Source: an uncultured Chlorobiota bacterium (GTDB lineage: Bacteria; Bacteroidota; Bacteroidia; Bacteroidales; JAADGE01). Taken from it: a stretch of DNA of 57,668 bases. This document shows positions 17,575 to 26,149 of this stretch, one piece after another. The notes under the pieces were generated by a model. The model ran no database searches, was not told where the DNA came from, and saw only the letters and a program-made list of their open reading frames with translations. How positions within the stretch are numbered: position 1 is the stretch's first letter; each line of letters opens with the position of its first letter. Location: assembly GCA_947311445.1 (NCBI GenBank), contig CAMZKV010000007.1, positions 1 to 57,668 of the forward strand. Reading direction: 5' to 3'. The translations under genes and the position numbers were made by a program.

Positions 17575-18699
17575 ATGAATAAAATTGATATATTTATAAA
17601 AAATAGCAATTTGAGTAATGAATTGTTGAAAATTGCAAGAAAAGTTAAAAATAATGAAAGGATTTCAGAAGAGGAAGGACTTTTTTTATATGAAAACGCA
17701 GAACTTTCATTTCTTGGAGTATTATCCAACTATTTGAGAGAAAAAGCACACGGAGATATTACGTATTTTAATAAGAATTTTCATATTGAACCAACAAATA
17801 TTTGTATTTATAGTTGCAAATTTTGCTCTTATGTTAGGAAAATAAATCAAGAAGGAGCATGGGAGTTTAATATTGAAGATATACTGGAAACTGTTAAATC
17901 ATATAAAAATAAGGATGTTACAGAAGTTCATATTGTAGGAGGAGTTCATCCTAACAGAGATTTGCATTATTATGGTAAAATGATACAAAAGATTAAAAGT
18001 ATTATACCAGAAATTAAGATAAAAGCATTTACGGCAGTTGAGCTTGAGTTTATGATTAAAAAAGCAAAAATGCCATTAGTTGAAGGCTTAAAAAAATTAA
18101 AAGAATATGGTTTAGATTCTATTCCCGGTGGAGGAGCGGAAATTTTTCATAATGATATAAGAAAAGAACTTTGCGATGAAAAAGCTAGTTCAGAAATGTG
18201 GCTTAAGATTCATGAAGCTGCACATAAAGTTGGGCTTCCCTCTAATGCTACGATTTTATATGGTCATATTGAAAAGTATTCTCACAGAATTCATCATCTT
18301 TCAAAATTAAGAGATTTACAAGATAAAACAGGAGGCTTTAAAACTTTTATTCCTTTAAAATTCAGAAAAGAAAACAATAGTCTTTCTCATGTTGGAGAAG
18401 TTTCCTCAATAGAAGATTTAAAGAATTTTGCAGTATCTCGTATTTTTCTTGATAATTTTCCTCACATAAAAGCATACTGGCCAATGTTAGGAAGAAATAT
18501 TACCCAACTATCTCTATCATATGGTGTTGATGATGTTGATGGAACTATTGATGACAGTACAAAAATTTATTCTATGGCAGGAGCAGAAGACAAAAACCCG
18601 AAGATGTCAACACAAGATTTGGTGCATCTTATTAAAAAAGTAAGAAGAATTCCTGCCGAAAGAGATACTCTTTATAACATTATAAAAAAATATGATTAA
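17575..18699 (+). CDS. mqnE: Aminodeoxyfutalosine synthase (radical SAM)
   Basis: Menaquinone biosynthesis by the futalosine route: joins SAM-derived adenosyl to 3-[(1-carboxyvinyl)oxy]benzoate to give aminodeoxyfutalosine. The 374 residues contain the radical-SAM cluster motif CIYSCKFC with Cys77, Cys81 and Cys84. HIVGGVHP and IPGGGAEIF, both typical of the MqnE/MqnC group, follow. MqnE rather than MqnC is preferred from the NFHIEPTNICIYSCKFCSY context and the length. It sits between the rpmH terminator and mreD, with 68 bases to the latter. Other mqn genes are not in the window. Confidence 0.92.
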   Translation: MNKIDIFIKNSNLSNELLKIARKVKNNERISEEEGLFLYENAELSFLGVLSNYLREKAHGDITYFNKNFHIEPTNICIYSCKFCSYVRKINQEGAWEFNIEDILETVKSYKNKDVTEVHIVGGVHPNRDLHYYGKMIQKIKSIIPEIKIKAFTAVELEFMIKKAKMPLVEGLKKLKEYGLDSIPGGGAEIFHNDIRKELCDEKASSEMWLKIHEAAHKVGLPSNATILYGHIEKYSHRIHHLSKLRDLQDKTGGFKTFIPLKFRKENNSLSHVGEVSSIEDLKNFAVSRIFLDNFPHIKAYWPMLGRNITQLSLSYGVDDVDGTIDDSTKIYSMAGAEDKNPKMSTQDLVHLIKKVRRIPAERDTLYNIIKKYD

Positions 18700-18767
18700 T
18701 TAGTGCTTAATCTTCAAGCAATAATTTTTATATTTGGCAATCTGATAAACCTTTTTAATATTTTGTT

Positions 18768-19280
18768 TTGACTTTAAATGTCCTTTTTAAAAATATAGGA
18801 ATTTTTGCTTTTGTATTTTTTTTACAAGTGCTTTTGCTAAATAATATCCATTTTACTGAACTGGGAGTAACACCCTATTTTTATATTATTTTTATATTAT
18901 TACTTCCCTTTGATACTCCCAAATGGTCTCTTTTATTATCTGCATTTTTTTTAGGACTTTTTGTTGATATGTTTGAAGACACTGGGGGAGTTCATGCCTC
19001 AGCAACTGTTTTTGTTGCTTTTGTAAGACCTTTTTTGTTGAAAGTTTTAAGTGGTAGAGATGGATATTCACTGGAAAGTTTGCCTAGAATCTCTTGGTAC
19101 GGATTTTTATGGTTTCTGAAATTTACACTTATTTCTGTTCTAATCCATAATTTTGTGTATTTCTTAGTTTTAGAATTTAGTTTTGCAAATTTCTCAATAT
19201 TATTAGCAAAAATTTTTTTAACAAGTGTTCTTTCGGTAGTTTTAATAATTATAAGCCAATATTTAATATTTCAAAAATAA
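18768..19280 (+). CDS. mreD: Rod shape-determining protein MreD
   Basis: A 170-residue inner-membrane protein with about five hydrophobic helices and the internal PYFYIIFILLLPFDTPKWSLLL, which is MreD-like in Bacteroidota. It belongs to the elongasome together with MreC, PBP2 and RodA. The start is a TTG at 18768, since no ATG precedes the first helix. The gene ends exactly where the next begins. mreB and mreC are not upstream; mqnE is there instead. Identification rests on topology and on mrdA-rodA following directly. Confidence 0.88.
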   Translation: MTLNVLFKNIGIFAFVFFLQVLLLNNIHFTELGVTPYFYIIFILLLPFDTPKWSLLLSAFFLGLFVDMFEDTGGVHASATVFVAFVRPFLLKVLSGRDGYSLESLPRISWYGFLWFLKFTLISVLIHNFVYFLVLEFSFANFSILLAKIFLTSVLSVVLIIISQYLIFQK

Positions 19281-21071
19281 TTGAAAACAAAGATCTTTAT
19301 AGTAAGCTCAATATTTACAATAAGTGCAGTTATTTTTATTGTAAAACTCTTTTTTTTGCAGGTTATTGATACGTCTTATAAACTTTCTGCTGAAAATAAT
19401 GCTCTTAGGCATATTACCAAATATCCCGTAAGAGGAAAAATTTTTGACCGAAATGGAAAAGTTTTAGTAAGTAATAAAGCATATTATGATTTGAAAGTTG
19501 TTCCAAGAAGTCTTTCTGAGTTTGATACAGTTGAGTTTTGTAAATTAATTAATATTTCTAAGGAAGATTTAATTAAAAAGATTAGAAGAAAAAGACATTC
19601 TTATCAAGCTATCATAATCAAAAAACAAATTGAAGATATTGAATTTGCCTATATTCAAGAACAACTTTTTAAGTTCCCAAATTTTTATATTGAAAAAAGA
19701 ACCTTAAGAGATTATAATGAATTAACAGCCGCACAACTTCTTGGATATTCGGCAGAAGTGAGTGGTGAAGATCTAAAAAGAGATGATTATTATAAACCCG
19801 GCGATTTTATTGGGAAAAGTGGTATTGAGAAAAAGTATGAAACTTATTTGAGAGGGGAAAAAGGAGAAAAGATATTTGTTGTTAATGTTCATGGAAGTGT
19901 TCAAGGGATATATAAAAATGGAAAATACGACAAAGAAGCAGTTGCAGGAAAAGATTTAATTTCAACAATTGATGTGGAATTACAAAAATATGGAGAATTA
20001 TTAATGCAAAATAAAATAGGGAGTATTGTAGTAATTGAACCTGCTACGGGGGAGATACTAGCAATGGTTTCAAGTCCGACATACAACCCTGATTTATTTG
20101 TTGGAAAAAAATTATCTAAAAATTACAGAAGAGTTGAAAAACAAAAAGGTAAACCGTTGTTTGATAGGGCATTGCGTTCTATGTATCCGCCAGGTTCAAC
20201 TTTTAAACTAGTAAATGCCTTAATTGGTTTAGAAGAAAAAGTAATAAACAAAAGAACAGTTTTTATTACAGACGGCTATGATGCCGGTACTCATATTGTA
20301 GGAGACCATATTAGTGGACTTGTTACATTTCAAAAATCAATTCAGTTTTCAAGTAACGCATACTATTGTCATGTTTTTAAAAGAATTATTTCTAATAAAA
20401 AATATCCTGATTATGCAAGTGCGTATGAAGAATGGAAAAAATATGTACAATCCTTTGGTCTTGGTATTAGTCTTAATACAGACTTAAATTTTGAGAAAAA
20501 AGGTATTTTGTATTCTTCAACATATTTTGACAGATATTATGGAAAAAGACATTGGAATTATAACACAATTATTTCTTTGGCAATAGGGCAGGGTGAACTT
20601 GGATTTACACCGCTACAATCTGCAAATATGATTTCTGCAATAGCAAATAGAGGATACTATATTACTCCTCATGTAATTAAAAAAATTGTAGGAGATACAA
20701 TAGCAAAAAAGTTTACAGAAAAACATTTTACCAAAGTAAAACCAGAGTATTTTGAACCTGTTATTGATGCAGCAGAGCTTGTTGTTTCAGCAGGAACAGG
20801 ATTTTCTGCATATTTGCCAGGATTAGATATTTGCGGCAAAACCGGAACTGCTCAAAATCCACATGGAATTGATCATTCAATTTTTGTTGCTTTTGCTCCT
20901 AAAAAGAATCCTAAAATTGCTATTTCTGTTTATGTTGAAAATGCAGGGTATGGTTCTACATGGGCAGCACCAATTACAGGGCTAATGATTGAGAAGTATT
21001 TGACAAATAAAATAACTAAAACTTGGCAAGAAAAGAGAATAATTAAAGCAGATTTTATTAATAAGAAATAA
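19281..21071 (+). CDS. mrdA: Penicillin-binding protein 2 (elongation transpeptidase)
   Basis: Cross-links peptidoglycan during lateral wall growth as the partner of RodA. The 596 residues comprise an N-terminal membrane anchor (about 5-25), a dimerisation/pedestal domain (KYPVRGKIFDRNG near 48) and a transpeptidase domain from about 235. The catalytic SxxK is S306-T-F-K309, SSN is near 358, and KTGTA is near 519. The TTG start directly abuts the mreD stop, indicating translational coupling. rodA follows after 21 bases. Confidence 0.95.
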   Translation: MKTKIFIVSSIFTISAVIFIVKLFFLQVIDTSYKLSAENNALRHITKYPVRGKIFDRNGKVLVSNKAYYDLKVVPRSLSEFDTVEFCKLINISKEDLIKKIRRKRHSYQAIIIKKQIEDIEFAYIQEQLFKFPNFYIEKRTLRDYNELTAAQLLGYSAEVSGEDLKRDDYYKPGDFIGKSGIEKKYETYLRGEKGEKIFVVNVHGSVQGIYKNGKYDKEAVAGKDLISTIDVELQKYGELLMQNKIGSIVVIEPATGEILAMVSSPTYNPDLFVGKKLSKNYRRVEKQKGKPLFDRALRSMYPPGSTFKLVNALIGLEEKVINKRTVFITDGYDAGTHIVGDHISGLVTFQKSIQFSSNAYYCHVFKRIISNKKYPDYASAYEEWKKYVQSFGLGISLNTDLNFEKKGILYSSTYFDRYYGKRHWNYNTIISLAIGQGELGFTPLQSANMISAIANRGYYITPHVIKKIVGDTIAKKFTEKHFTKVKPEYFEPVIDAAELVVSAGTGFSAYLPGLDICGKTGTAQNPHGIDHSIFVAFAPKKNPKIAISVYVENAGYGSTWAAPITGLMIEKYLTNKITKTWQEKRIIKADFINKK

Positions 21072-21092
21072 AAGAAATTGTTAACTTAAAAT

Positions 21093-22508
21093 ATGTCAGA
21101 CAAAATATCAAAAAATAAAATTGATTTAATAAGTATAGGAATTTATCTGTTACTTGTTGTTTTGGGGTGGATGAATATCTATTCTTCGGCTTATGATGGC
21201 TCATCTTTTGAATTTGGTTCTAGATATGGTAAACAAATGATAATGATTGCGATGACTTTTGTTATTCTTCTAATTTTGTTGTTTGTGGATGTGAATATTA
21301 TTTTTTCTGCATCTTATTTTGTTTATGGGTTTGTTTTACTTGCACTCATTGCAGTTTTGTTTTTAGGCGATAAAACTGGTGGTTCAAGATCTTGGTTTGA
21401 AATTGGAAGTTTTAAACTTCAACCGGCTGAGTTTGCAAAATTAGCAACTGCACTTGCATTGTCGCGATTTCTTGGAAAAGAAAATTCTAATTTTACGTTT
21501 GATATTAAAAGTTTTGTTTCTGTTTTAGGGATAGTTTTTTTTCCTGCTTTTTTGATTCTTCTTCAAGGTGATCTTGGTTCTGCAATGGTTTTTTCATCTT
21601 TTATTTTTGTTTTGTACAGACAAGGTCTCTCTTTTTATTGGTTTCCAATAATTCTAATTGGAATTTTAGTTTTTGTATCCTTTTTCTTTATTAATATCTC
21701 ATTAATTTTTATTTCTCTAATTATTATAGGGCTAATATCATACAGATATATTACAGGAAATTTAAAGGATACAATTTTTGGAGCCGCCCTTCTTGTTATA
21801 ATGATATTGATAGGCTTAGCAATAATTATTTTTTTTAGAGCTAATATAAAAGTAAATATTATTATTACAGTTTCAGTTTTTATTGTTTCTTTAATTGTTG
21901 TCGTAAAATCTTTTAAAGAAATGATTTTAAAATCATTAATTGTACCTGTTTTATTGTTATTTTATATAGGATCTTTATACTCTACCGGTTATATTTTTGA
22001 AAATATTTTAAAAAGTCATCATAGAGCAAGAATAAATGTTTTGTTTGGTTTAGAAAAAGATTTAACAGATATTGGATATAATGTTCATCAATCTAAAATA
22101 GCAATTGGGTCAGGAGGGTTATCAGGAAAAGGATATTTTAAAGGTACTCAAACTAAATATGATTTTGTTCCTGAACAAGATACCGATTTTATTTTTTGCA
22201 CTGTAGGAGAAGAGTGGGGTTTTGTAGGAACAGCATTTGTAATAACTATTTTTACTGTTTTATTGCTTCGTATTTTGTTCCTTGCAGAAAGGCAAAGATC
22301 TGTGTATAGTAGGGTTTTTGGATATTCTCTTGCAGGTGTATTGTTTTTTCATTATTCCGTTAATATTGCAATGACTATTGGGCTGTTTCCAGTTATTGGT
22401 ATTCCTTTACCTTTTTTTAGCTATGGAGGGTCTTCCTTGTTTGCATTTTCCGTATTGCTTTTTGTTTTTTTAAAACTTGATACTCAGCATAATACATTAT
22501 ATATATAA
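21093..22508 (+). CDS. rodA: Peptidoglycan glycosyltransferase RodA
   Basis: SEDS-family polymerase that makes glycan strands from lipid II, paired with PBP2. The 471-residue polytopic protein has the family signatures GGSRSWFEIGSFKLQPAEFAKL near 108 and LPFFSYGGSSLFAF near 445. It is longer than the Escherichia coli protein because of extra hydrophobic segments in the middle (about 185-285), common in Bacteroidota. It is the last gene of mreD-mrdA-rodA. A weak GGAAAA...TTTTCC hairpin lies downstream, between it and the convergent siaC gene. Confidence 0.95.
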   Translation: MSDKISKNKIDLISIGIYLLLVVLGWMNIYSSAYDGSSFEFGSRYGKQMIMIAMTFVILLILLFVDVNIIFSASYFVYGFVLLALIAVLFLGDKTGGSRSWFEIGSFKLQPAEFAKLATALALSRFLGKENSNFTFDIKSFVSVLGIVFFPAFLILLQGDLGSAMVFSSFIFVLYRQGLSFYWFPIILIGILVFVSFFFINISLIFISLIIIGLISYRYITGNLKDTIFGAALLVIMILIGLAIIIFFRANIKVNIIITVSVFIVSLIVVVKSFKEMILKSLIVPVLLLFYIGSLYSTGYIFENILKSHHRARINVLFGLEKDLTDIGYNVHQSKIAIGSGGLSGKGYFKGTQTKYDFVPEQDTDFIFCTVGEEWGFVGTAFVITIFTVLLLRILFLAERQRSVYSRVFGYSLAGVLFFHYSVNIAMTIGLFPVIGIPLPFFSYGGSSLFAFSVLLFVFLKLDTQHNTLYI

Positions 22509-22576
22509 AAAGGAAAAAAATGTCATTTAAACATACTTTTCCCTCTTTAATTTTAGTCTATAATTGAAGAGTATTT

Positions 22577-22957
22577 TTATTCTTCCATTTCAATCATATT
22601 GAACGGTATTTTTAAAATAGATTGATAATCTTCTCCTGCTTCGAGCATATCTTCGTCATCTTCTTCATAATGCCAATTTATTATAACATTTTCATTCTCT
22701 TTGTGAATTGTTTCTAGTTTTTTGAAAACATCAAGAATACATTTAGAAGAACTTGTGTTAAAATATTCAAGTTTTATATTTACTTCTGTTTTTTCTTTTG
22801 GGTTTTTTCCGTATTCTTCTAGCCAATCAACCAAAGGTTTGTAAAATTCTATTGAATTCTCGGGTATTGATTTTCCTTCAATTTGAATAACTCCTGTTTC
22901 TGCATTAAAAATAATGTCTGGTGTTTTACGTGTTTTTTCAATTTTTATAGACTCCAT
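22577..22957 (-). CDS. siaC: SiaC family (DUF1987) regulatory phosphoprotein, paralogue 2
   Basis: A 126-residue protein and the most canonical of the three SiaC paralogues in the window. It carries FYKPLVDWLEEYG, the phospho-acceptor motif YFNTSSSKCIL with Thr68 at the same number as the known phosphorylated Thr68 of P. aeruginosa SiaC, and the acidic YEEDDEDMLEAGEDYQS. It lies 48 bases after a SiaB-like kinase on the same strand, its probable kinase. In Pseudomonas, unphosphorylated SiaC activates the diguanylate cyclase SiaD; no cyclase is visible here, so the downstream target is unknown. Confidence 0.93.
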   Translation of the reverse strand: MESIKIEKTRKTPDIIFNAETGVIQIEGKSIPENSIEFYKPLVDWLEEYGKNPKEKTEVNIKLEYFNTSSSKCILDVFKKLETIHKENENVIINWHYEEDDEDMLEAGEDYQSILKIPFNMIEMEE

Positions 22958-23005
22958 AGTTGTGTATATTGTTTTTCTTATTTTACAAATTTAAAAATGT
23001 TAATC

Positions 23006-23557
23006 TTAAATTGCAATTCTTAAGCTAAAAAAAATGTAATCTTTATTAAAATAATAAAAATCATAGCCAATATTATTGCCTGTTCGCTTAATTAAATCTA
23101 TTATTCCAAGACCTCCGCCTCCTTTGTTAGAAAATTCTTCGTTATTTAAAATTAAACGATACAACGATTTAACTTCTTCTTTAGACAAAAAATTTAATTG
23201 GTCAATTCGTTCTTTTAATAATCTTGTATTTGTTTTTCTAATAAAATTTCCTGTAATAATTAGATATTTTTCATCTTTCAAATGCTCTAAAAGAAAAGCG
23301 ATATTATTTTTTGGTATTTCTGAATTAAAATGCTTGTCTTTTGATATGTCTGCATGATGATATAAATTTTGCAAAGTTTCAATAGCAACATTATATATCT
23401 TTTTTATTATCCTTCTTTTCTCTTCCTTTTTTGACAAAACATCATCAATATTGTCTAATATTTGGTTGACTTCTTTCTCAGAAATCTTTCCCATATAAGA
23501 TAATAGTGTATTTTCGTTTTTGTTTTTGTTATACCACTTTTCAAGTTCAAAAGCCAT
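23006..23557 (-). CDS. siaB: SiaB family (DUF6272) protein kinase
   Basis: A 183-residue cytosolic GHKL-type kinase expected to phosphorylate SiaC on Thr. The N-box-like NLYHHADI is near residue 61 and the glycine-rich GGGGLGIIDLIKRTGNN is near 148, as in SiaB proteins. It resembles anti-sigma kinases of the SpoIIAB/RsbW type in general logic. It is the middle gene of a three-gene minus-strand unit (coiled-coil membrane protein, siaB, siaC). A TATATTTG box at 23586-23593 just upstream could give siaB-siaC a promoter of its own. Confidence 0.9.
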   Translation of the reverse strand: MAFELEKWYNKNKNENTLLSYMGKISEKEVNQILDNIDDVLSKKEEKRRIIKKIYNVAIETLQNLYHHADISKDKHFNSEIPKNNIAFLLEHLKDEKYLIITGNFIRKTNTRLLKERIDQLNFLSKEEVKSLYRLILNNEEFSNKGGGGLGIIDLIKRTGNNIGYDFYYFNKDYIFFSLRIAI

Positions 23558-23585
23558 AAAAGAAGGTGTTTTCTTAAAGATTTTT

Positions 23586-23593
23586 CAAATATA
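23586..23593 (-). promoter_or_regulatory. Possible internal -7 box before siaB
   Basis: The minus strand reads TATATTTG, fitting TAnnTTTG, 28 bases before siaB and inside the 65-base gap after the coiled-coil gene. There is no matching -33, so it is tentative. Confidence 0.4.
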
Positions 23594-23622
23594 TAAAAAA
23601 AAAGATAATTATTAAATATTTT

Positions 23623-24501
23623 TTATTTCAAAATAAATTGTTTTTCTCCAATTGGGTTTCCATCCATGAAAATATCCACATCATATTTTCCTTCTGATTG
23701 TTCAGCATTTGCTGTCCAGAAAACGCAAACATTTGTTTTGTTTCCTTCGTATGTTAATTCTCTTTTTGATGAGTAAGCAATTTCTTTATTTTTGTATTTA
23801 AACATTCCGGATTCATCACTCATTAATATTATACCATCAGGTGCTGCAATTCTAATATATGCGTATCTTGTTCCTTTTTTTGCTAATACATTATCGTCTA
23901 TTGTAAAACAGATTTTAACTTTCTTTAATTTTTTTGCTTTGCTGGTTTTCTTATCTCTTTTGTTTAGTATTAAAATAGAAATATTCTCTGCTTTTAAAAC
24001 TTTTGCAATTTTAATTTGATTAGATAGGCTGTCTTTTACAATGTTTAATAAATCTGTTTTTGCAATCACACTGTCATAATTTTGTTTTATTTCTATATTT
24101 TCAGAATGTAATTTTTTGTTCTCAATGTTTAATTTATCAATTTGTTTCACAAAATCTTTCATTATAGATTTCAAAGTTTCAGTTTCGTCTTTAAGTTGCT
24201 TTATTTTTGCATAATTTGTTTTTTTAACTCCCCTTAGTTGTCTTAATGCTTCGCTAATTTTCTCTTTTTCAATTTCTAACTTTTGGTTTAGTTCTTTATT
24301 GTCGGTTTTTAGTCCATCGTATTGAACTTGCATTGCCACAAGTTCCTCTTCGATAAGAGCCTTTTCACTTTTTACCTGAACTAGCTCTGTGCTTGTTTCT
24401 TTAATAATTTCTTCTTGTTGAAATTTATCCCATACCAACCAGCCAATTACTATTGCTTCTAGAATTACTATGAATAATGTTACTTTTGAAATTGTGTTCA
24501 T
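23623..24501 (-). CDS. Membrane-anchored coiled-coil protein of unknown function, in the siaB-siaC operon
   Basis: A 292-residue protein. Residues 6-24 are a single transmembrane helix (VTLFIVILEAIVIGWLVW). Residues 30-165 are strongly heptad-like, rich in E, K, L and Q, and should form a long coiled coil. Residues 185-292 look like a small beta-sandwich (KKVKICFTIDDNVLA ... YDVDIFMDGNPIGEKQFILK). No enzymatic motif is seen. Similar TM-coiled-coil-beta proteins occur in Bacteroidota as hypotheticals. The position, 65 bases upstream of a SiaB kinase and co-directional, suggests an envelope-spanning sensor or anchor for the Sia switch; that is inference. Confidence 0.75.
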   Translation of the reverse strand: MNTISKVTLFIVILEAIVIGWLVWDKFQQEEIIKETSTELVQVKSEKALIEEELVAMQVQYDGLKTDNKELNQKLEIEKEKISEALRQLRGVKKTNYAKIKQLKDETETLKSIMKDFVKQIDKLNIENKKLHSENIEIKQNYDSVIAKTDLLNIVKDSLSNQIKIAKVLKAENISILILNKRDKKTSKAKKLKKVKICFTIDDNVLAKKGTRYAYIRIAAPDGIILMSDESGMFKYKNKEIAYSSKRELTYEGNKTNVCVFWTANAEQSEGKYDVDIFMDGNPIGEKQFILK

Positions 24502-24591
24502 ATTTACGTTTTTTGGGTTTTTTTATGTCAATTATTGCTGTTTTTTATTTACCGCATTTTTTTAAGTAATAATAAAATATATGTTAAATTA

Positions 24592-25305
24592 TTATTTTAA
24601 CTCATTAAGATACATTTGTATTGTGTTATGTAAACCAAAATATAATGCATCTGAAATAAGAGCATGACCAATTGAAACTTCTTTTAAATTTTGAATATTT
24701 TTATTGAAATATTTTAAGTTGTCAAGATCCAAATCATGTCCTGCATTTATTTCTAATCCTATTTTAGAAGCTAGCTTTGCTGCTTTTGAAAAAGGTAGAA
24801 TGGCATTTTCTTTATTCTTAAAGAAATTTTCAGCATATGGTTCAGTATATAATTCAATTCTATCTGTTCCAATATCTTTTGCATTTTCAATTAGATTAAT
24901 ATTAGTTTCAATAAAAATTGATGTTCTTATACTAGCATTTTTAAATTCAGAAATAATTTCTTTTAAAAAACTCTTGTTATTAATGGTGTCCCAACCTGCA
25001 TTTGAAGTTAAAACGTCCGGAGAATCAGGAACCAAGGTAACTTGTTCTGGTTTAATTTCTAAAACCAAGTCAATAAATCGTTTATTTGGATAGCCTTCAA
25101 TATTAAATTCAGTTTTTACAACTTCTTTTAATTTATATACATCATCATATCTTATGTGTCTTTCATCTGGTCTTGGATGTACTGTAATTCCTTGTGCTCC
25201 AAACTTTTCGCAATCTATTGCAGCTTTTATTAAATCAGGATTATTCCCTCCCCTTGCATTTCTAATTGTTGCAATTTTATTAATATTTACACTTAATCGT
25301 GTCAT
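24592..25305 (-). CDS. pdxJ: Pyridoxine 5'-phosphate synthase
   Basis: Condenses 1-deoxy-D-xylulose 5-phosphate with 3-amino-2-oxopropyl phosphate to form pyridoxine 5'-phosphate (vitamin B6). The 237-residue TIM barrel has N-terminal [21 protein letters not shown], the active-site strand [21 protein letters not shown] near 72, and [10 protein letters not shown] near 191. Monocistronic on the minus strand, divergent from the CBS-domain gene, an arrangement common in Bacteroidota. Confidence 0.96.
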   Translation of the reverse strand: MTRLSVNINKIATIRNARGGNNPDLIKAAIDCEKFGAQGITVHPRPDERHIRYDDVYKLKEVVKTEFNIEGYPNKRFIDLVLEIKPEQVTLVPDSPDVLTSNAGWDTINNKSFLKEIISEFKNASIRTSIFIETNINLIENAKDIGTDRIELYTEPYAENFFKNKENAILPFSKAAKLASKIGLEINAGHDLDLDNLKYFNKNIQNLKEVSIGHALISDALYFGLHNTIQMYLNELK

Positions 25306-25357
25306 TTTGTTTTGTTCAGAAATAATTTAATAATAATTTTGATGTTTATATAAAATA

Positions 25358-25365
25358 CAAAAGTA
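25358..25365 (-). promoter_or_regulatory. -7 promoter box of pdxJ
   Basis: The minus strand reads TACTTTTG, 52 bases before the pdxJ start. The sequence AAAAGTACT recurs 27 bases further on in the shared intergenic region. Confidence 0.55.
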
Positions 25366-25478
25366 CTATTTTTTTAATTTAAATATAAAAGTACTTACAT
25401 GAATTTTCAATATGCAATTATATTTACTATTTGGAATAGTAAGATTTAGTATTTTGATAGTTTATAAAATAATTAAAA

Positions 25479-26147
25479 ATGCAAGCAAAAAACTTAATAT
25501 CTGATATATTTCCTTCAATATACATTAACGAAACCGGCAAACAAGCTATTTCTAAAATGGATATTTTTAAAGTTTCTCACATACCTTTGATTAATAATGG
25601 AAATGAATATTTTGGACTTCTATCTGAAAATGAAATTTTTGATTTTGATTTAATGGAGAAATCATTTGAAACTTATAAAAAAGTTTTGATTAGACCATTT
25701 GTATATGAAAATCAGCATGCTTTTGATATTATAAAAATTCTTTCTAAACTAAACGTGTCGGTTGTTCCTGTTTTAAACAGAAACGAAAAGTATGTTGGTG
25801 CAGTTTGCATACATGATATTATTAACTATATCGGAAGAATTACTTCTTCAGAAAATACAGGTACTGTTTTTGTTCTTAAAATGAGTATTCAAGATTATTC
25901 TCTTTCTCAAATTTCTCAAATAATTGAAGGTAATAATGCAAAAATTTTAAATTTATATACTACAACTTATAAAGACTCTACAAGACTTGATGTTACAATA
26001 AAAATTAATTTGAATGATTTTTCTGCAATTGAGCAAACATTTGAAAGGTATAATTATAAAATTACTTATTCAAATTCCGGTAGTACTGAGCTTGACGAGC
26101 TCCTTGAAGAAAGATATGAAGAGTTTATGAATTATTTGAATGTATAA
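25479..26147 (+). CDS. CBS-domain pair protein
   Basis: A 222-residue cytosolic protein with two CBS motifs (about residues 1-60 and 66-122; e.g. HIPLINNGNEYFGLLSENEI and VVPVLNRNEKYVGAVCIHDI), likely binding an adenine nucleotide. The C-terminal half (about 128-200) has an ACT-like beta-alpha-beta pattern. The function is unknown. In Bacteroidota this gene often stands divergent from pdxJ, as here. The next gene begins two bases after its stop, so a coupled transcript with the GT39 gene is likely. Confidence 0.82.
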   Translation: MQAKNLISDIFPSIYINETGKQAISKMDIFKVSHIPLINNGNEYFGLLSENEIFDFDLMEKSFETYKKVLIRPFVYENQHAFDIIKILSKLNVSVVPVLNRNEKYVGAVCIHDIINYIGRITSSENTGTVFVLKMSIQDYSLSQISQIIEGNNAKILNLYTTTYKDSTRLDVTIKINLNDFSAIEQTFERYNYKITYSNSGSTELDELLEERYEEFMNYLNV

Positions 26148-26149
26148 AA

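Noticed and set aside
22509-22565. Hairpin GGAAAA...TTTTCC between rodA and siaC as a terminator
   Set aside because: Only six outer and four inner pairs with a long loop and a broken T-run; too weak to list as a terminator.
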